Notes: a model not told the origin generated them from the letters alone. A stretch of 64,000 nt of DNA from Pseudomonas reidholzensis (GCF_900536025.1 NZ_UNOZ01000002.1:558001-622000); one strand, 5' to 3'; counted from the stretch's first letter, positions 28,489 through 36,174 are shown. Numbers and translations are program-made.

Positions 28489-29277
28489 TCAGCCCCGATG
28501 CAATTCCCGGCGCAGGTCGGTCAGGTAAGGGAACGCCTCACGCCCCTGCACCAGCCGCTCGTGCTCAAGCTCGGCGAGCAACTGGCACTCGTCGCGTCCG
28601 GCCATCGCCAGCAGGCTGCCATCCGGGCCGATGATGCTGCTCTGCCCGCAGTACTGGATCTCACCTTCTGCGCCACAGTAATTGGCGTACACCAGGTAGC
28701 ACTGGTTCTCCTGCGCCCGCGAGCGCACGGTCACCTGGCAGACGAAGTCATAGGGCGTCATGTTGGCCGTCGGCACCAGGATCAGCTCGGCACCGGCCAG
28801 CGCCAGGCGCCGGGCGTTCTCGGGGAACTCGATGTCGTAGCAGATCAGCATGCCGACCTTCCAGCCGTCCAGTTCGACCACCGGGAAGTGGTCGGCCCCG
28901 GCGCTGAACATCGCCCGGTCGAGTTCGCCGAACAGGTGGGTCTTGCGGTAGTTGCACAGGCTGCGGCCATGCGCGTCGATCAACTGCACGCTGTTGTACA
29001 GCGCGCCGTCGTCGCCGCGCTCAGGGTAGCCGTAGACGATGGCGATGCGGTGCGCCTGGGCGATCTCCACCACCGCCATGGCCGACGGCCCGTCTTCGGC
29101 CTCGGCCAGGCGTTCGACCTGGGTCAGGCCGATGTTGTAGCCGCTCAGGTACATTTCCGGGCACACCAGCAGCTGCGCGCCACGCGCCGCTGCCAGTTGC
29201 GCCTGATGCTGCAGGCGTTCGAGGTTGCCGGGCACGTCCAGTGGTCTGGGCGCACCTTGGAACAGGGCGATACGCAT
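28489..29277 (-). CDS. davA: 5-aminovaleramidase DavA (nitrilase superfamily)
   Basis: The 262-residue carbon-nitrogen hydrolase has the catalytic triad E41 (CPEMYLSG), K112 (YRKTHLF) and C146 (ICYDIEFPE). Its position 14 bases after the lysine monooxygenase gene, in the same order as the P. putida davB-davA pair, identifies it as the amidase hydrolysing 5-aminovaleramide to 5-aminovalerate in L-lysine catabolism. The davT/davD genes for the next steps are not in this window. Confidence 0.92.
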   Translation of the reverse strand: MRIALFQGAPRPLDVPGNLERLQHQAQLAAARGAQLLVCPEMYLSGYNIGLTQVERLAEAEDGPSAMAVVEIAQAHRIAIVYGYPERGDDGALYNSVQLIDAHGRSLCNYRKTHLFGELDRAMFSAGADHFPVVELDGWKVGMLICYDIEFPENARRLALAGAELILVPTANMTPYDFVCQVTVRSRAQENQCYLVYANYCGAEGEIQYCGQSSIIGPDGSLLAMAGRDECQLLAELEHERLVQGREAFPYLTDLRRELHRG

Positions 29278-29291
29278 GGCGCCTCCTTGTC

Positions 29292-30974
29292 TCAGTCGGC
29301 CAGGGCGATCGGCCCGATTTCAGGGAACACGTCGCCGGGGCCGGGGTTGTCCGAATGGGTCTTGCCACCCATGTGCCTGATGATACCCCACACCGCATTC
29401 AGCGACGTCTGCACCGCGCCCTCGACCCAGGCCGGGGTCCACGACACGTCGTCGCCGGCGATGAAGATACCGCGCTGTTCGCTGGGTAGCTGGTCCTGCA
29501 TGAAGTGCGCGTACATCCGCTGGTTGTAACGGTAGTGCCCCGGCAGCGCGCCCTTGAAGGCCCCGAGGAAATGCGGGTCGGCTTCCCAGGAGATGGTGAT
29601 CGGGTCGCCGATGATATGCCCGGCGATGTCGGTTTTCGGGTAGATCTTCTTCAAGGCATCCAGCGCGAGCTGCACGCGCTTTTCTACCGGATGCGGGAGC
29701 ATCTTCAAGGCATCGCTCATCCACGCGTAGGAAAGGCAGATCACCCCCGGCTTGTCGTCGCCGTTGTCGAACAGGTAGGTGCCGCGGGTCAGCCGGTCGG
29801 TGAGGGTCATGCTCATCAGGTCGCGACCGGTCTCGGGGTCCTTGTCCTTCCAGAACGGCCGGTCGACCATGACGAAGGTCTTCGACGACTGCATGTAGCG
29901 GGTGCGGTCCAGGGCCATCCACATCTTTTGCGAGAACAGCGACTCCTCGCAGTCGATCTGGGTGGTCAGCAGCCAGCTCTGGCAGGTGGTCAGCACGGCC
30001 GCGTAATGCCGGCAGTCGCCCCAGTTGTCGGTGACCGCCAGGCGGCCATCGCTGGCGCGGGCGATGCGCTTGACCCCGGCGCGCGGCGCGCCGCAATGCA
30101 GGCTGCTCAGGCTGGTGCCCGCCGGCCAGTGGGCGCAGCGCTCCGGTACATGGCGCCAGATGCCTTGCGGCACTTGCTCGACGCCGCCGACGATCAGGTG
30201 CTGGTGGTCGTCGCAGTTGGTCATCACCACGCGGAAGATTTCCAGCATCGAGTTCGGGAAGTCCGAGTCCCAGCCACCGGTGCCGAAGCCCACCTGGCCG
30301 AACACCTCGCGGTGCTGGAAGCTCAGTTTGGCGAAGGCCTTGGAGGTGGCGACGAAGTCGTAGAAGGTGCGGTCGTCCCACAACGGCACCAGGGTGTTCC
30401 ACAATTCCTTGAGGCGCGGCACGTCGCGGTCGCGGATCGCCTGCTGGATATCGCCGAAGCGCGCCCCGCTTTCCAGCGCATCGGCCCAGGCATCGGCCAC
30501 TTCCTGGAACAGCGCCGGCAGGTCGGAGGCTTTCTCGGCGTAGTAGGTCTGGCCCTCGAGGTCGATCACCGTGCTGGGCGAGGCTGGCGTCAGCGGATTG
30601 GGGAACGGCTTGGTCTCCAGGCCCAGCTTGTCGACGTAGTGATAGAACGCCGTGGACGAGACCGGAAAGCGCATCCCGCCGAGCTCGGCGATGATCCCGT
30701 CGGTGCCGTTGAAGGCTTGAGAGCGCAGCCGGCCGCCCATCTTCGACGCCTCGTAGACCACCGGTTTGAGGCCCAGCTTCATCAATTCGTAGGCCGCCAC
30801 CAGCCCGGCGATCCCGGCACCGACGATCGCCACCTCCTCGCCATGGCGTTCGGCGGGGATGCTGCCCAGGCCAGCGGGGTGCTCCAGCCAGTCGTCGAAG
30901 GCGAAGGGGAAGTCCGGGCCAAAGATGGTGATCGGCTTCTTACCGTCGGCGGGGTGGCGATTGTTGTTGTTCAT
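29292..30974 (-). CDS. davB: L-lysine 2-monooxygenase DavB
   Basis: The 560-residue FAD protein is of the amine-oxidase type. The Rossmann motif VAIVGAGIAGLVAAYELMK is near residues 48-66, GGRLRSQ near 80 and GGMRFPVSST near 98. The family also contains tryptophan 2-monooxygenases, but the pairing with davA and the size match the lysine enzyme of P. putida, which converts L-lysine to 5-aminovaleramide with O2. No signal peptide is seen. A 15-bp AT-centred dyad upstream may be its operator. Confidence 0.92.
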   Translation of the reverse strand: MNNNNRHPADGKKPITIFGPDFPFAFDDWLEHPAGLGSIPAERHGEEVAIVGAGIAGLVAAYELMKLGLKPVVYEASKMGGRLRSQAFNGTDGIIAELGGMRFPVSSTAFYHYVDKLGLETKPFPNPLTPASPSTVIDLEGQTYYAEKASDLPALFQEVADAWADALESGARFGDIQQAIRDRDVPRLKELWNTLVPLWDDRTFYDFVATSKAFAKLSFQHREVFGQVGFGTGGWDSDFPNSMLEIFRVVMTNCDDHQHLIVGGVEQVPQGIWRHVPERCAHWPAGTSLSSLHCGAPRAGVKRIARASDGRLAVTDNWGDCRHYAAVLTTCQSWLLTTQIDCEESLFSQKMWMALDRTRYMQSSKTFVMVDRPFWKDKDPETGRDLMSMTLTDRLTRGTYLFDNGDDKPGVICLSYAWMSDALKMLPHPVEKRVQLALDALKKIYPKTDIAGHIIGDPITISWEADPHFLGAFKGALPGHYRYNQRMYAHFMQDQLPSEQRGIFIAGDDVSWTPAWVEGAVQTSLNAVWGIIRHMGGKTHSDNPGPGDVFPEIGPIALAD

Positions 30975-31084
30975 GGGGTGACCTTGCCAGGGGCTGCGCG
31001 AGAGGCGGAGCCTGAGTATAGGAAATGCCTGGGGTCATTTTAGGGAGGGCTGGCGTCGTTATTAAGATCAGAACTGATGTCGAT

Positions 31085-31103
31085 ATGACTTATATTTAGT
31101 CAT
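31085..31103. promoter_or_regulatory. AT-centred dyad upstream of davB
   Basis: ATGACT-TATATTT-AGTCAT is a perfect 6-bp dyad with an all-AT centre, about 110 bases before davB. The 15-bp core with AT-rich middle is the shape of an Lrp/AsnC-type site, and an Lrp/AsnC gene lies about 1.6 kb away (32667-33128). The site is seen; the regulator assignment is inference. Confidence 0.5.
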
Positions 31104-31134
31104 TCCGACGAGATTTTATGTAGTTATGACGTCT

Positions 31135-31449
31135 TTACCCCAGCGCAGCCAGATGCTCGACCGTGACTGGAAATTTCTGGACCAGGCGGATCAGTGCCAC
31201 TGCCTGGGCGTTGGGTTTGGAGCGGCCCTGCTCCCAGTTCTCCAGTGTTCGAACATTGGTCCGCAAATAGGTGGCAAACACGGCGCGGGACATGTTCAGA
31301 CGCTGGCGCAACTCCAGCAGTTCATTGGCGGCCAATGGGGCCAGGTCGCAGAAGGTCACTTTGTGGGAGCGCAGGGTGATCTTGCCGGCTCGCTCATCAG
31401 CGAGGGCATCGAAGCCCTCCATGAGCTCAGTGAAAAGATTGCGTGTCAT
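31135..31449 (-). CDS. HigA-type antitoxin (XRE family)
   Basis: The 104-residue protein has a C-terminal XRE helix-turn-helix (about residues 40-100) with LRQRLNMSRAVFATYLRTNV and RTLENWEQGRSKPN, which is typical of HigA/MqsA-like antitoxins. Its start overlaps the end of the toxin gene by 23 bases, and toxin-first order is the HigBA arrangement. It should bind the toxin and repress the shared promoter. Confidence 0.87.
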   Translation of the reverse strand: MTRNLFTELMEGFDALADERAGKITLRSHKVTFCDLAPLAANELLELRQRLNMSRAVFATYLRTNVRTLENWEQGRSKPNAQAVALIRLVQKFPVTVEHLAALG

Positions 31450-31789
31450 GAGTCGTCCTATTCAGGTACTCGCGCTCCAGCGCCGCTCTGAGCAGGTGCC
31501 GCTGCGCTATGGTCAGGTCGTCTTGCATGCCCTTTTCGTAGAGCGCGAACAACCAGATTTGATGTCCAGGCATCCAGCAGTGATAGATCACCCTGATGCC
31601 ACCTCGTTTACCCTTATGGCGCTGGGCATGGCTGAAGCGCATTTTGCGCAGGCCACCAGTGCCCGGAATCACGCAGCCGGCATGTGGCGACGTCAACAGT
31701 ATCTGCTGGAGTAATCGGAACTCCTCGTCATCAAGGACTTCCTTTCGATGCCGCTCGAAAGCGGGCAATTCAATAAAGGTAGCTTCCAT
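31427..31789 (-). CDS. RelE/HigB-like toxin
   Basis: The 120-residue protein opens MEATFIELPAFERHRKEVLD and contains GTGGLRKMRFSHAQRHKGKRGG and IRVIYHCWMPGHQIWLFALY, the RelE-fold core of the YgiU/HigB-like toxins that cut mRNA on ribosomes. I chose ATG 31789 because the longer TTG-initiated frame runs through the probable operator. The ribosome site is weak, as is common for toxins. It is encoded before the antitoxin and overlaps it. Confidence 0.85.
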   Translation of the reverse strand: MEATFIELPAFERHRKEVLDDEEFRLLQQILLTSPHAGCVIPGTGGLRKMRFSHAQRHKGKRGGIRVIYHCWMPGHQIWLFALYEKGMQDDLTIAQRHLLRAALEREYLNRTTHDTQSFH

Positions 31790-31820
31790 GCTCTGTACGT
31801 CATCTGCGTATAGTTTGTGG

Positions 31821-31835
31821 GGGCGCAGCGCGCCC
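31821..31835. promoter_or_regulatory. GC-rich dyad at the toxin-antitoxin promoter
   Basis: GGGCGC-AGC-GCGCCC is a perfect 6-bp inverted repeat, 31 bases before the toxin start. A TATACG hexamer (31808-31813 on the plus coordinate) could be the -10 box, which would put the dyad in the -35/spacer region where an antitoxin operator is expected. Confidence 0.5.
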
Positions 31836-31839
31836 GTCA

Positions 31840-32177
31840 AGGGGCAGCTGACGACCTCAGCCTATACGGCACTCCTGGTCAGAGGCGCTGGAGAGATTTG
31901 CTGATTGTTTCCGTTAAACGGTGCGTGGGGCAGGGTTGGAGAAGGCGGATACTGTGGGCTGAGCGGATGTGTGCCGGTTGAAAATGATGCGAGGCGGCAG
32001 CGATGGCGACCTTCAAATCAATGCTGTACCGGGGCTCCGCGTACTCCCGGATAGGACCTGTCCTACAGATCATCAAAAACCAAGGAAGTATCCTACGCGC
32101 GCCATAGCCTCGGTCTGGCTGCGCGGGTTCTGCTTCATCGCTAACTTCACGGAGTCGCCGCACATCGGCGATCGGGC
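31840..32177. other. Non-coding block upstream of the toxin gene
   Basis: I see no supported gene here. A 116-codon minus-strand frame (31879-32229) lacks a ribosome site and family signature. The palindrome TAGGAC-CT-GTCCTA lies at 32052-32065, and a related AGGAAGTATCCTACG string is 25 bases on. Together with the structured element that follows (32178-32340), this makes about 500 bases of unexplained sequence. Confidence 0.5.
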
Positions 32178-32298
32178 GTGAGAACCCGGCGGTTATTCGT
32201 AGAGGCACGCTGTTATGGCAGTTGTGCACGGGCAGGCTCGCCTGGCCGGAATCTGAAGCCTCTACGATCGCCGGTTCTCACTCCGTGCACGGCTGCCA
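32178..32298. repeat. Interleaved inverted repeats upstream of DUF3077 gene
   Basis: Arm A (32178-32206, starting GTGAGAACC and ending CGTAGAGGC) is complementary at both ends to arm A' (32258-32281). Arm B (32216-32231, TGGCAGTTGTGCACGG) is complementary to B' (32283-32298, CCGTGCACGGCTGCCA) with two mismatches, which could be G-T pairs in one strand. The order A-B-A'-B' is pseudoknot-like rather than nested. A further hairpin, GCCAC...CCC with GGG..GTGGC, follows at 32295-32329. Confidence 0.7.
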
Positions 32299-32358
32299 CC
32301 TATTCCCGTGAGAAGGCATGGGCAGTGGCCACCCTGAAGTGGATCCGAGGCCAATCCT

Positions 32359-32649
32359 GTGAAAAAAATCGTTCCAGACCCACCCATCAAGCTGAACCCC
32401 ACCACCGAGCAGCCCTTCAGCACCTGTGGCTCCAGCCACCCGCCAGTGTTCTTCGTCCGCTCCGGCACAGACGCCGCCGACGCCCTGGTGCATGTCAGCC
32501 TGCTGGCCGATGGTATTCGGCAGATGGCCGACGACTACGCCCAGCGCCATGTCGACCCACAGCATCACGGTTACATCATGACCGTCGTGCAGTCTGCCGA
32601 GGCGATCAAGGCCCTCAGCGATGCCGTGCTCGACGGCATGAACGCCTAA
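32359..32649 (+). CDS. DUF3077 family small protein
   Basis: The 96-residue protein begins MKKIVPDPPIKLNPTT and continues PFSTCGSSHPPVFFVRSGTD and ADALVHVSLLADGIRQMADD, which is the pattern of the Pseudomonas DUF3077 family as I know it. It is soluble, with no membrane segment, and function is unknown. Such genes occur in several copies in P. putida genomes. The unusual repeat block directly upstream suggests the two belong together. Confidence 0.82.
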   Translation: MKKIVPDPPIKLNPTTEQPFSTCGSSHPPVFFVRSGTDAADALVHVSLLADGIRQMADDYAQRHVDPQHHGYIMTVVQSAEAIKALSDAVLDGMNA

Positions 32650-32666
32650 GCGAAAGACGCGGCCGG

Positions 32667-33128
32667 TCAGCCCGGCTGGCCGCGGTCGACCTTGCTGCTG
32701 AGAATGATCGACGTGGTGGTCTTCTCCACCCCTTCCAGGCTGCCGATCTGGTCCAGCAACTGGTCCAGTTGCTCGGGCGAATCGCTGTGCAGCCAGGCCA
32801 CGTAATCGAACTCGCCACTCACTGCGCACAGCTGCTGGACCTGGCCCATGGCGCCCATGCGCCGCACCACTTCCTTGCCCGCCCGCGGTTGCACCTTGAT
32901 CCCCACGTAGGCCTGCAGGCCACCGCCGAGCAGGCGTTGGCCCAAGCGTACGCCGTAGCCGCTGATGACCTTGCTCTTCTCCAGCCGCGCCAGGCGCGAA
33001 TTGACCGTGGTGCGGGCGATGCCCAGGTGCCGGGCGAGGGTCGCCACGCTTTCGCGCGCGTTGATCTGCAGCAGGGCGATGAGCCGACGATCGACGTCGT
33101 CGAGGGCGATGGGGCGCGAATCGGACAT
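32667..33128 (-). CDS. Lrp/AsnC family transcriptional regulator
   Basis: The 153-residue protein has the N-terminal helix-turn-helix (LDDVDRRLIALLQINARESV, then LARHLGIARTTVNSRLARLE, residues 8-60) and the C-terminal RAM/AsnC ligand domain (about 70-150). ATG 33128 (MSDSRPIALDD) is used; an upstream extension is not family-like. It may control davBA, given the AT-centred dyad upstream of davB, though the toxin-antitoxin and DUF3077 genes lie between. The effector is unknown; lysine is a reasonable guess. Confidence 0.92.
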   Translation of the reverse strand: MSDSRPIALDDVDRRLIALLQINARESVATLARHLGIARTTVNSRLARLEKSKVISGYGVRLGQRLLGGGLQAYVGIKVQPRAGKEVVRRMGAMGQVQQLCAVSGEFDYVAWLHSDSPEQLDQLLDQIGSLEGVEKTTTSIILSSKVDRGQPG

Positions 33129-33199
33129 GGTGAGTCTCTTTTCTGGACGCACTAGCCTAGTCAGCCCAGACCATGTCTGGCAAGGCTGCTGCACTGGCG

Positions 33200-33228
33200 T
33201 TGGTATTCCCTCCGGCAGACGCTAGGAT
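33200..33228 (+). promoter_or_regulatory. Predicted promoter of the acetyltransferase gene
   Basis: TTGGTA at 33200-33205 and TAGGAT at 33223-33228 are separated by 17 bases, 53 bases before the start codon. Each box matches four of six consensus positions. Confidence 0.5.
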
Positions 33229-33281
33229 AGCGCCCGGTTGCCAGCGGGTAGCCAGACGACGGCTACACGTGAGGGCGGTGC

Positions 33282-33977
33282 ATGAATCTCAAAGACTGGT
33301 ACTGGCGACGCTGGATTCGTCGGCACGACTGCAAACTCAGCACGCCGGTCTCGGCCTTCGGCAAGCGTGCCCGGTTGACCCTCGAGCAAGGTGTGCGGAT
33401 CGGCGATGTCGCCGTCGGCGTGGCCACCTACGAGGTGTCGATCGGCGCCCATACCTACATGCGCAGCGACGGTTCGCTGGATGTCGTGGCGTCGATCGGC
33501 CGCTATTGCTCGATCGGCAGCGCCGTGGTCATCGGCCAGGAAAAGCACGCCCACCCCAGCGACTGGCTCAGCACCCATCCGTTCCAGTTCACCGATACCC
33601 AATGGCAGTACGACCAGCCGAGAAAACCCGCGCGGGTAGGCCATGACGTCTGGATAGGGCAGGGCGCGATGATCATGGAGGGGGTCGAGGTCGGTACCGG
33701 CTCGATCATCGCCACCCGCGCGCTGGTCACCCAGGATGTGCCGCCCTACGCCGTGGTCGCGGGTTTCCCGGCCAAGGTGATCCGCTACCGTTATCCCGAA
33801 GACGTGATCGAACGCTTGCTCGCCTCGCGCTGGTGGGAGCGTGATACCCAGCAGTTGGTCGACCTGCCGCTGCACGATGCGCTGGCCTGCCTGGAGCAGA
33901 TCGAAGGGCTGGCACCGGCGCGCTACTCGCGCATTGATGTGACACGCAAGGGCTGCAAGGTGCTGGCGGTGCAGTGA
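33282..33977 (+). CDS. CatB-related hexapeptide O-acetyltransferase
   Basis: The 231-residue protein is a left-handed beta-helix transferase of the xenobiotic acetyltransferase/CatB group. Irregular hexapeptide repeats run from about residue 40 to 170, with [43 protein letters not shown] and [14 protein letters not shown]. These enzymes acetylate chloramphenicol, streptogramins or cell-surface sugars. The following glycosyltransferase gene points to a surface polysaccharide substrate here, but that is inference. It ends about 220 bases before that gene. Confidence 0.9.
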   Translation: MNLKDWYWRRWIRRHDCKLSTPVSAFGKRARLTLEQGVRIGDVAVGVATYEVSIGAHTYMRSDGSLDVVASIGRYCSIGSAVVIGQEKHAHPSDWLSTHPFQFTDTQWQYDQPRKPARVGHDVWIGQGAMIMEGVEVGTGSIIATRALVTQDVPPYAVVAGFPAKVIRYRYPEDVIERLLASRWWERDTQQLVDLPLHDALACLEQIEGLAPARYSRIDVTRKGCKVLAVQ

Positions 33978-34138
33978 GGTTGAAACCGCCGAGATTGTCG
34001 GCGTTGTTGCGCCGACGGTCGCAGATTGAGTAAAAAGGATTACAGCAAGCCGAACGGAACACACTACTGTATCTCTCATGCCCGCTCAGACCTGTGGATC
34101 AGGTGGTCGGGTATGTCTGGTCGACACAATGAGCCATG

Positions 34139-34169
34139 GCCCCCCGCGCTGCTGAACAGCGCGGGGGGC
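34139..34169. promoter_or_regulatory. Strong GC hairpin in the glycosyltransferase leader
   Basis: GCCCCCCGCGCTG and CAGCGCGGGGGGC form a perfect 13-bp stem around CTGAA, ending 28 bases before the ATG at 34198. No T run follows, so it is more likely a leader structure than a terminator. Confidence 0.55.
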
Positions 34170-34197
34170 GCCCTCACCTGTTTCGAGAGAGCAAGGG

Positions 34198-34881
34198 ATG
34201 ACCAAAGCCAAGGATCTTAGCCGTCTGGCGATTGACGGCGTGTTTTGCATCAGCCTCCACGCGCGCAGCGACCGGCGCGAATTGTTGCGCCGTGAGTTTG
34301 TTGGCAGTGGGCTGCAGATAGAGTTCATACGGGTCGAGCCGGACAGCGATAACCCTGAGCGCGGCTGCTTCAATTCACATATGCAGTGCGCCCGTGCGGC
34401 GGTGGAGCGCGGCTATCGGCGTGTGCTGATCCTTGAGGACGATGCCACCCTGCTGGCGTTCGAGCCGATTCAGGTGGAGCGGATCAACCGCTTTTTCCAG
34501 CACCACGATCCGCAACTTTTCTACCTCGGGGCGAACCTGGGCAAGGTCTGGCTGACCTGGCGCCGCGGCATCGCACGGGTTCGCGCCCGCGGCACGCATG
34601 CCTATGTCCTCTCCAATCATGGCTGTCGACGCTTGTTGCAGCAGGCGACGTATGAAGGTGTGGCGATCGACCGGGTTTTCTCCCAGCGCTTCAGGGCCTA
34701 CATGGCGTTCCCGATGCTGAGCCAGCAGCAGCCCGAGGAAGTGTCCTCCAGCGATATCCTCCGTGCCCGCTCCAGCGATGGGACCTTCGCCGATGCGGCG
34801 TTCTGGCGTGACAACTGGCGCCGGCAGTACCGCGAGGTCGTGCGCAACTTCGCCAAGACCTTGTTGTTGCGGGATCTTTAA
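34198..34881 (+). CDS. Glycosyltransferase family 25 protein
   Basis: The 227-residue protein fits the LPS-type glycosyltransferase family 25. The N-terminal VFCISLHARSDRRELLRREF, the GCFNSHMQCARAAVERGYRRVLILEDDA block near residues 57-85 (with the LEDD metal site) and YLGANLGKV near 115 are the family core. It probably adds a sugar to lipopolysaccharide core. It stands alone next to the acetyltransferase gene and overlaps the 3' end of the convergent Fic gene by four bases. Confidence 0.87.
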   Translation: MTKAKDLSRLAIDGVFCISLHARSDRRELLRREFVGSGLQIEFIRVEPDSDNPERGCFNSHMQCARAAVERGYRRVLILEDDATLLAFEPIQVERINRFFQHHDPQLFYLGANLGKVWLTWRRGIARVRARGTHAYVLSNHGCRRLLQQATYEGVAIDRVFSQRFRAYMAFPMLSQQQPEEVSSSDILRARSSDGTFADAAFWRDNWRRQYREVVRNFAKTLLLRDL

Positions 34882-36020
34882 TCGGCAGGCCAGCTGATCT
34901 GATAGCGCGTGCTGCGCCCGCCACCGGGCAAGCGCAGCAGGCAGCCTTTCTCCAGCAAGTCACTCAGGTGGCGGGTTGCAGTGGCCTTGGATACCTTCGC
35001 CACCGCCTGGTATTGCGCCGCACTGATGCCATCGGCAAAGCCGCCGCGCGGGTTGAACAGGTCGCCATCGAGCAGACGGTTGAGCACCTTGATCTGTTCA
35101 CTGGACAGCACCTGCTGACGATGCCGCTGCCAGAAGCGTGCCTTGCCCAGCACACGGTCGATTCGCGCCAGGGCCTGCTCAAGGCTTTGCAGCAACGTCT
35201 GCAGGAACCACAGCAACCAGGCGGTGATGTCCAGGCCGTCCTTCTGGCTATGCTCGAGAATCTCGTAGTACCCGCGGCGGTTGTTCAGGATGCTGGCTGA
35301 CATGGCGTGAAAGCGAATCGCCTGCGGCTCGCCTTGAGCGAGTGCCAGGTCAGTGAGTGCACGCGTCAAGCGGCCGTTACCGTCATCGAAAGGGTGCAGG
35401 GTGACGAACCAGAAATGGGCGATCCCAGCGCGCACCAGCGGGTCGATGCCAGGGTCTTGCCCTGTGGCGGCGAACCAGTCGAGGAAGGTCGCAAGCTGAG
35501 CCTCCAGTCCTTGCCGAGGAGGTGCCTCGAAGTGCACCGTGGGCCGGTCGATGCGCCCGGACACGACCTGCATGGGTTCTTCGCCACGCAGGGCACCGAC
35601 GCGGATGGGGTTGCCCAGCCCGTGGCCAGCGGCAGGAAACAGGAGTTGATGCCAGTGCAGCAGGCGCTCCAGCGTCAGCGGCTTGGCATACGCCTGGGTG
35701 GCGTCGAGCATCAGTTCGGCCAAGCCTTCGCTGCGTGCGGTGCCGGGCACCGGGGCATCGAGGCCCAGGCGCCGGGCCAGCGATGAACGCACTGACTCGA
35801 CATTGAGCTGTTCGCCCTCGATTGCCGAGCTGGTGACGATATTCTGCAGTAACGCATCCAGGGTGTTTTGCGCCTGCGTGTCGCTATCGACCACGCCCGC
35901 CATGCCCACCAGCTTGCCTTGGGCCTGGACGCAGGCACGCAGCAGCGGTGCCAATGGCTGCGCTTGCCAGCTGAACCGTGGCCAGTTCGCGTGTTGCCAG
36001 ATCCACAGGGGTAGGGGCAT
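34878..36020 (-). CDS. Class II Fic protein with DUF4172 and C-terminal winged helix
   Basis: The 380-residue protein has an N-terminal DUF4172-like segment (WIWQHANWPRFSW) and the inhibitory helix motif SSAIEG at residues 64-69. The Fic active-site loop HPFDDGNGRLTR is at 209-220, and a C-terminal winged helix-turn-helix follows (about 310-380, with VSKATATRHLSDLLEKG). All catalytic residues for AMP transfer are present. The inhibitory motif before the core marks it as class II. ATG 36020 is chosen from MPLPLWIW. Two matching 29-bp dyads upstream suggest the winged helix represses its own gene. Confidence 0.92.
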   Translation of the reverse strand: MPLPLWIWQHANWPRFSWQAQPLAPLLRACVQAQGKLVGMAGVVDSDTQAQNTLDALLQNIVTSSAIEGEQLNVESVRSSLARRLGLDAPVPGTARSEGLAELMLDATQAYAKPLTLERLLHWHQLLFPAAGHGLGNPIRVGALRGEEPMQVVSGRIDRPTVHFEAPPRQGLEAQLATFLDWFAATGQDPGIDPLVRAGIAHFWFVTLHPFDDGNGRLTRALTDLALAQGEPQAIRFHAMSASILNNRRGYYEILEHSQKDGLDITAWLLWFLQTLLQSLEQALARIDRVLGKARFWQRHRQQVLSSEQIKVLNRLLDGDLFNPRGGFADGISAAQYQAVAKVSKATATRHLSDLLEKGCLLRLPGGGRSTRYQISWPAD

Positions 36021-36037
36021 GAGGTGTCCGTAGTGAG

Positions 36038-36066
36038 TGAGCCGATTACGAATGCTATTCGGCTCA
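36038..36066. promoter_or_regulatory. Fic operator dyad 1
   Basis: TGAGCCGATTA-N7-TATTCGGCTCA is an 11-base arm dyad with one mismatch. It shares its arms with dyad 2. A CATAAT hexamer on the minus strand (36066-36071) lies exactly between the two dyads and is a good -10 candidate. Confidence 0.75.
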
Positions 36067-36071
36067 TTATG

Positions 36072-36100
36072 TGAGCCGATTATCAGCGCTAATCGGCTCA
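36072..36100. promoter_or_regulatory. Fic operator dyad 2
   Basis: TGAGCCGATTA-N7-TAATCGGCTCA is a perfect 11-bp dyad. Its centre is 34 bases, about three helical turns, from the centre of dyad 1, so two dimers would bind the same face. Confidence 0.75.
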
Positions 36101-36140
36101 TCGTCCAGTTGGGCGCCTGCCTGGCCTGTCGCCAGAAACG

Positions 36141-36167
36141 AAAAAGCCGCGCAAATGCGCGGCTTTC
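36141..36167 (-). terminator. Terminator after the tRNA gene
   Basis: On the minus strand AAAGCCGCGC pairs with GCGCGGCTTT around ATTT, followed by TTCG. It begins about eight bases after the tRNA 3' end. Confidence 0.8.
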
Positions 36168-36174
36168 GTGTACT

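Noticed and set aside
29292..30974. Tryptophan 2-monooxygenase (auxin synthesis)
   Set aside because: The fold is the same, but the partner is a nitrilase-type 5-aminovaleramidase rather than an IaaH amidase-signature enzyme, and the pair matches davB-davA.
31879..32229. A 116-codon minus-strand frame in the block beside the toxin gene
   Set aside because: No ribosome site, no recognisable domain, and it runs through palindromes and repeat arms; more likely non-coding.
32178..33155. A 325-codon plus-strand frame over the repeat element, DUF3077 and Lrp genes
   Set aside because: It crosses two supported genes in other frames and its amino acid content is that of a shadow frame.
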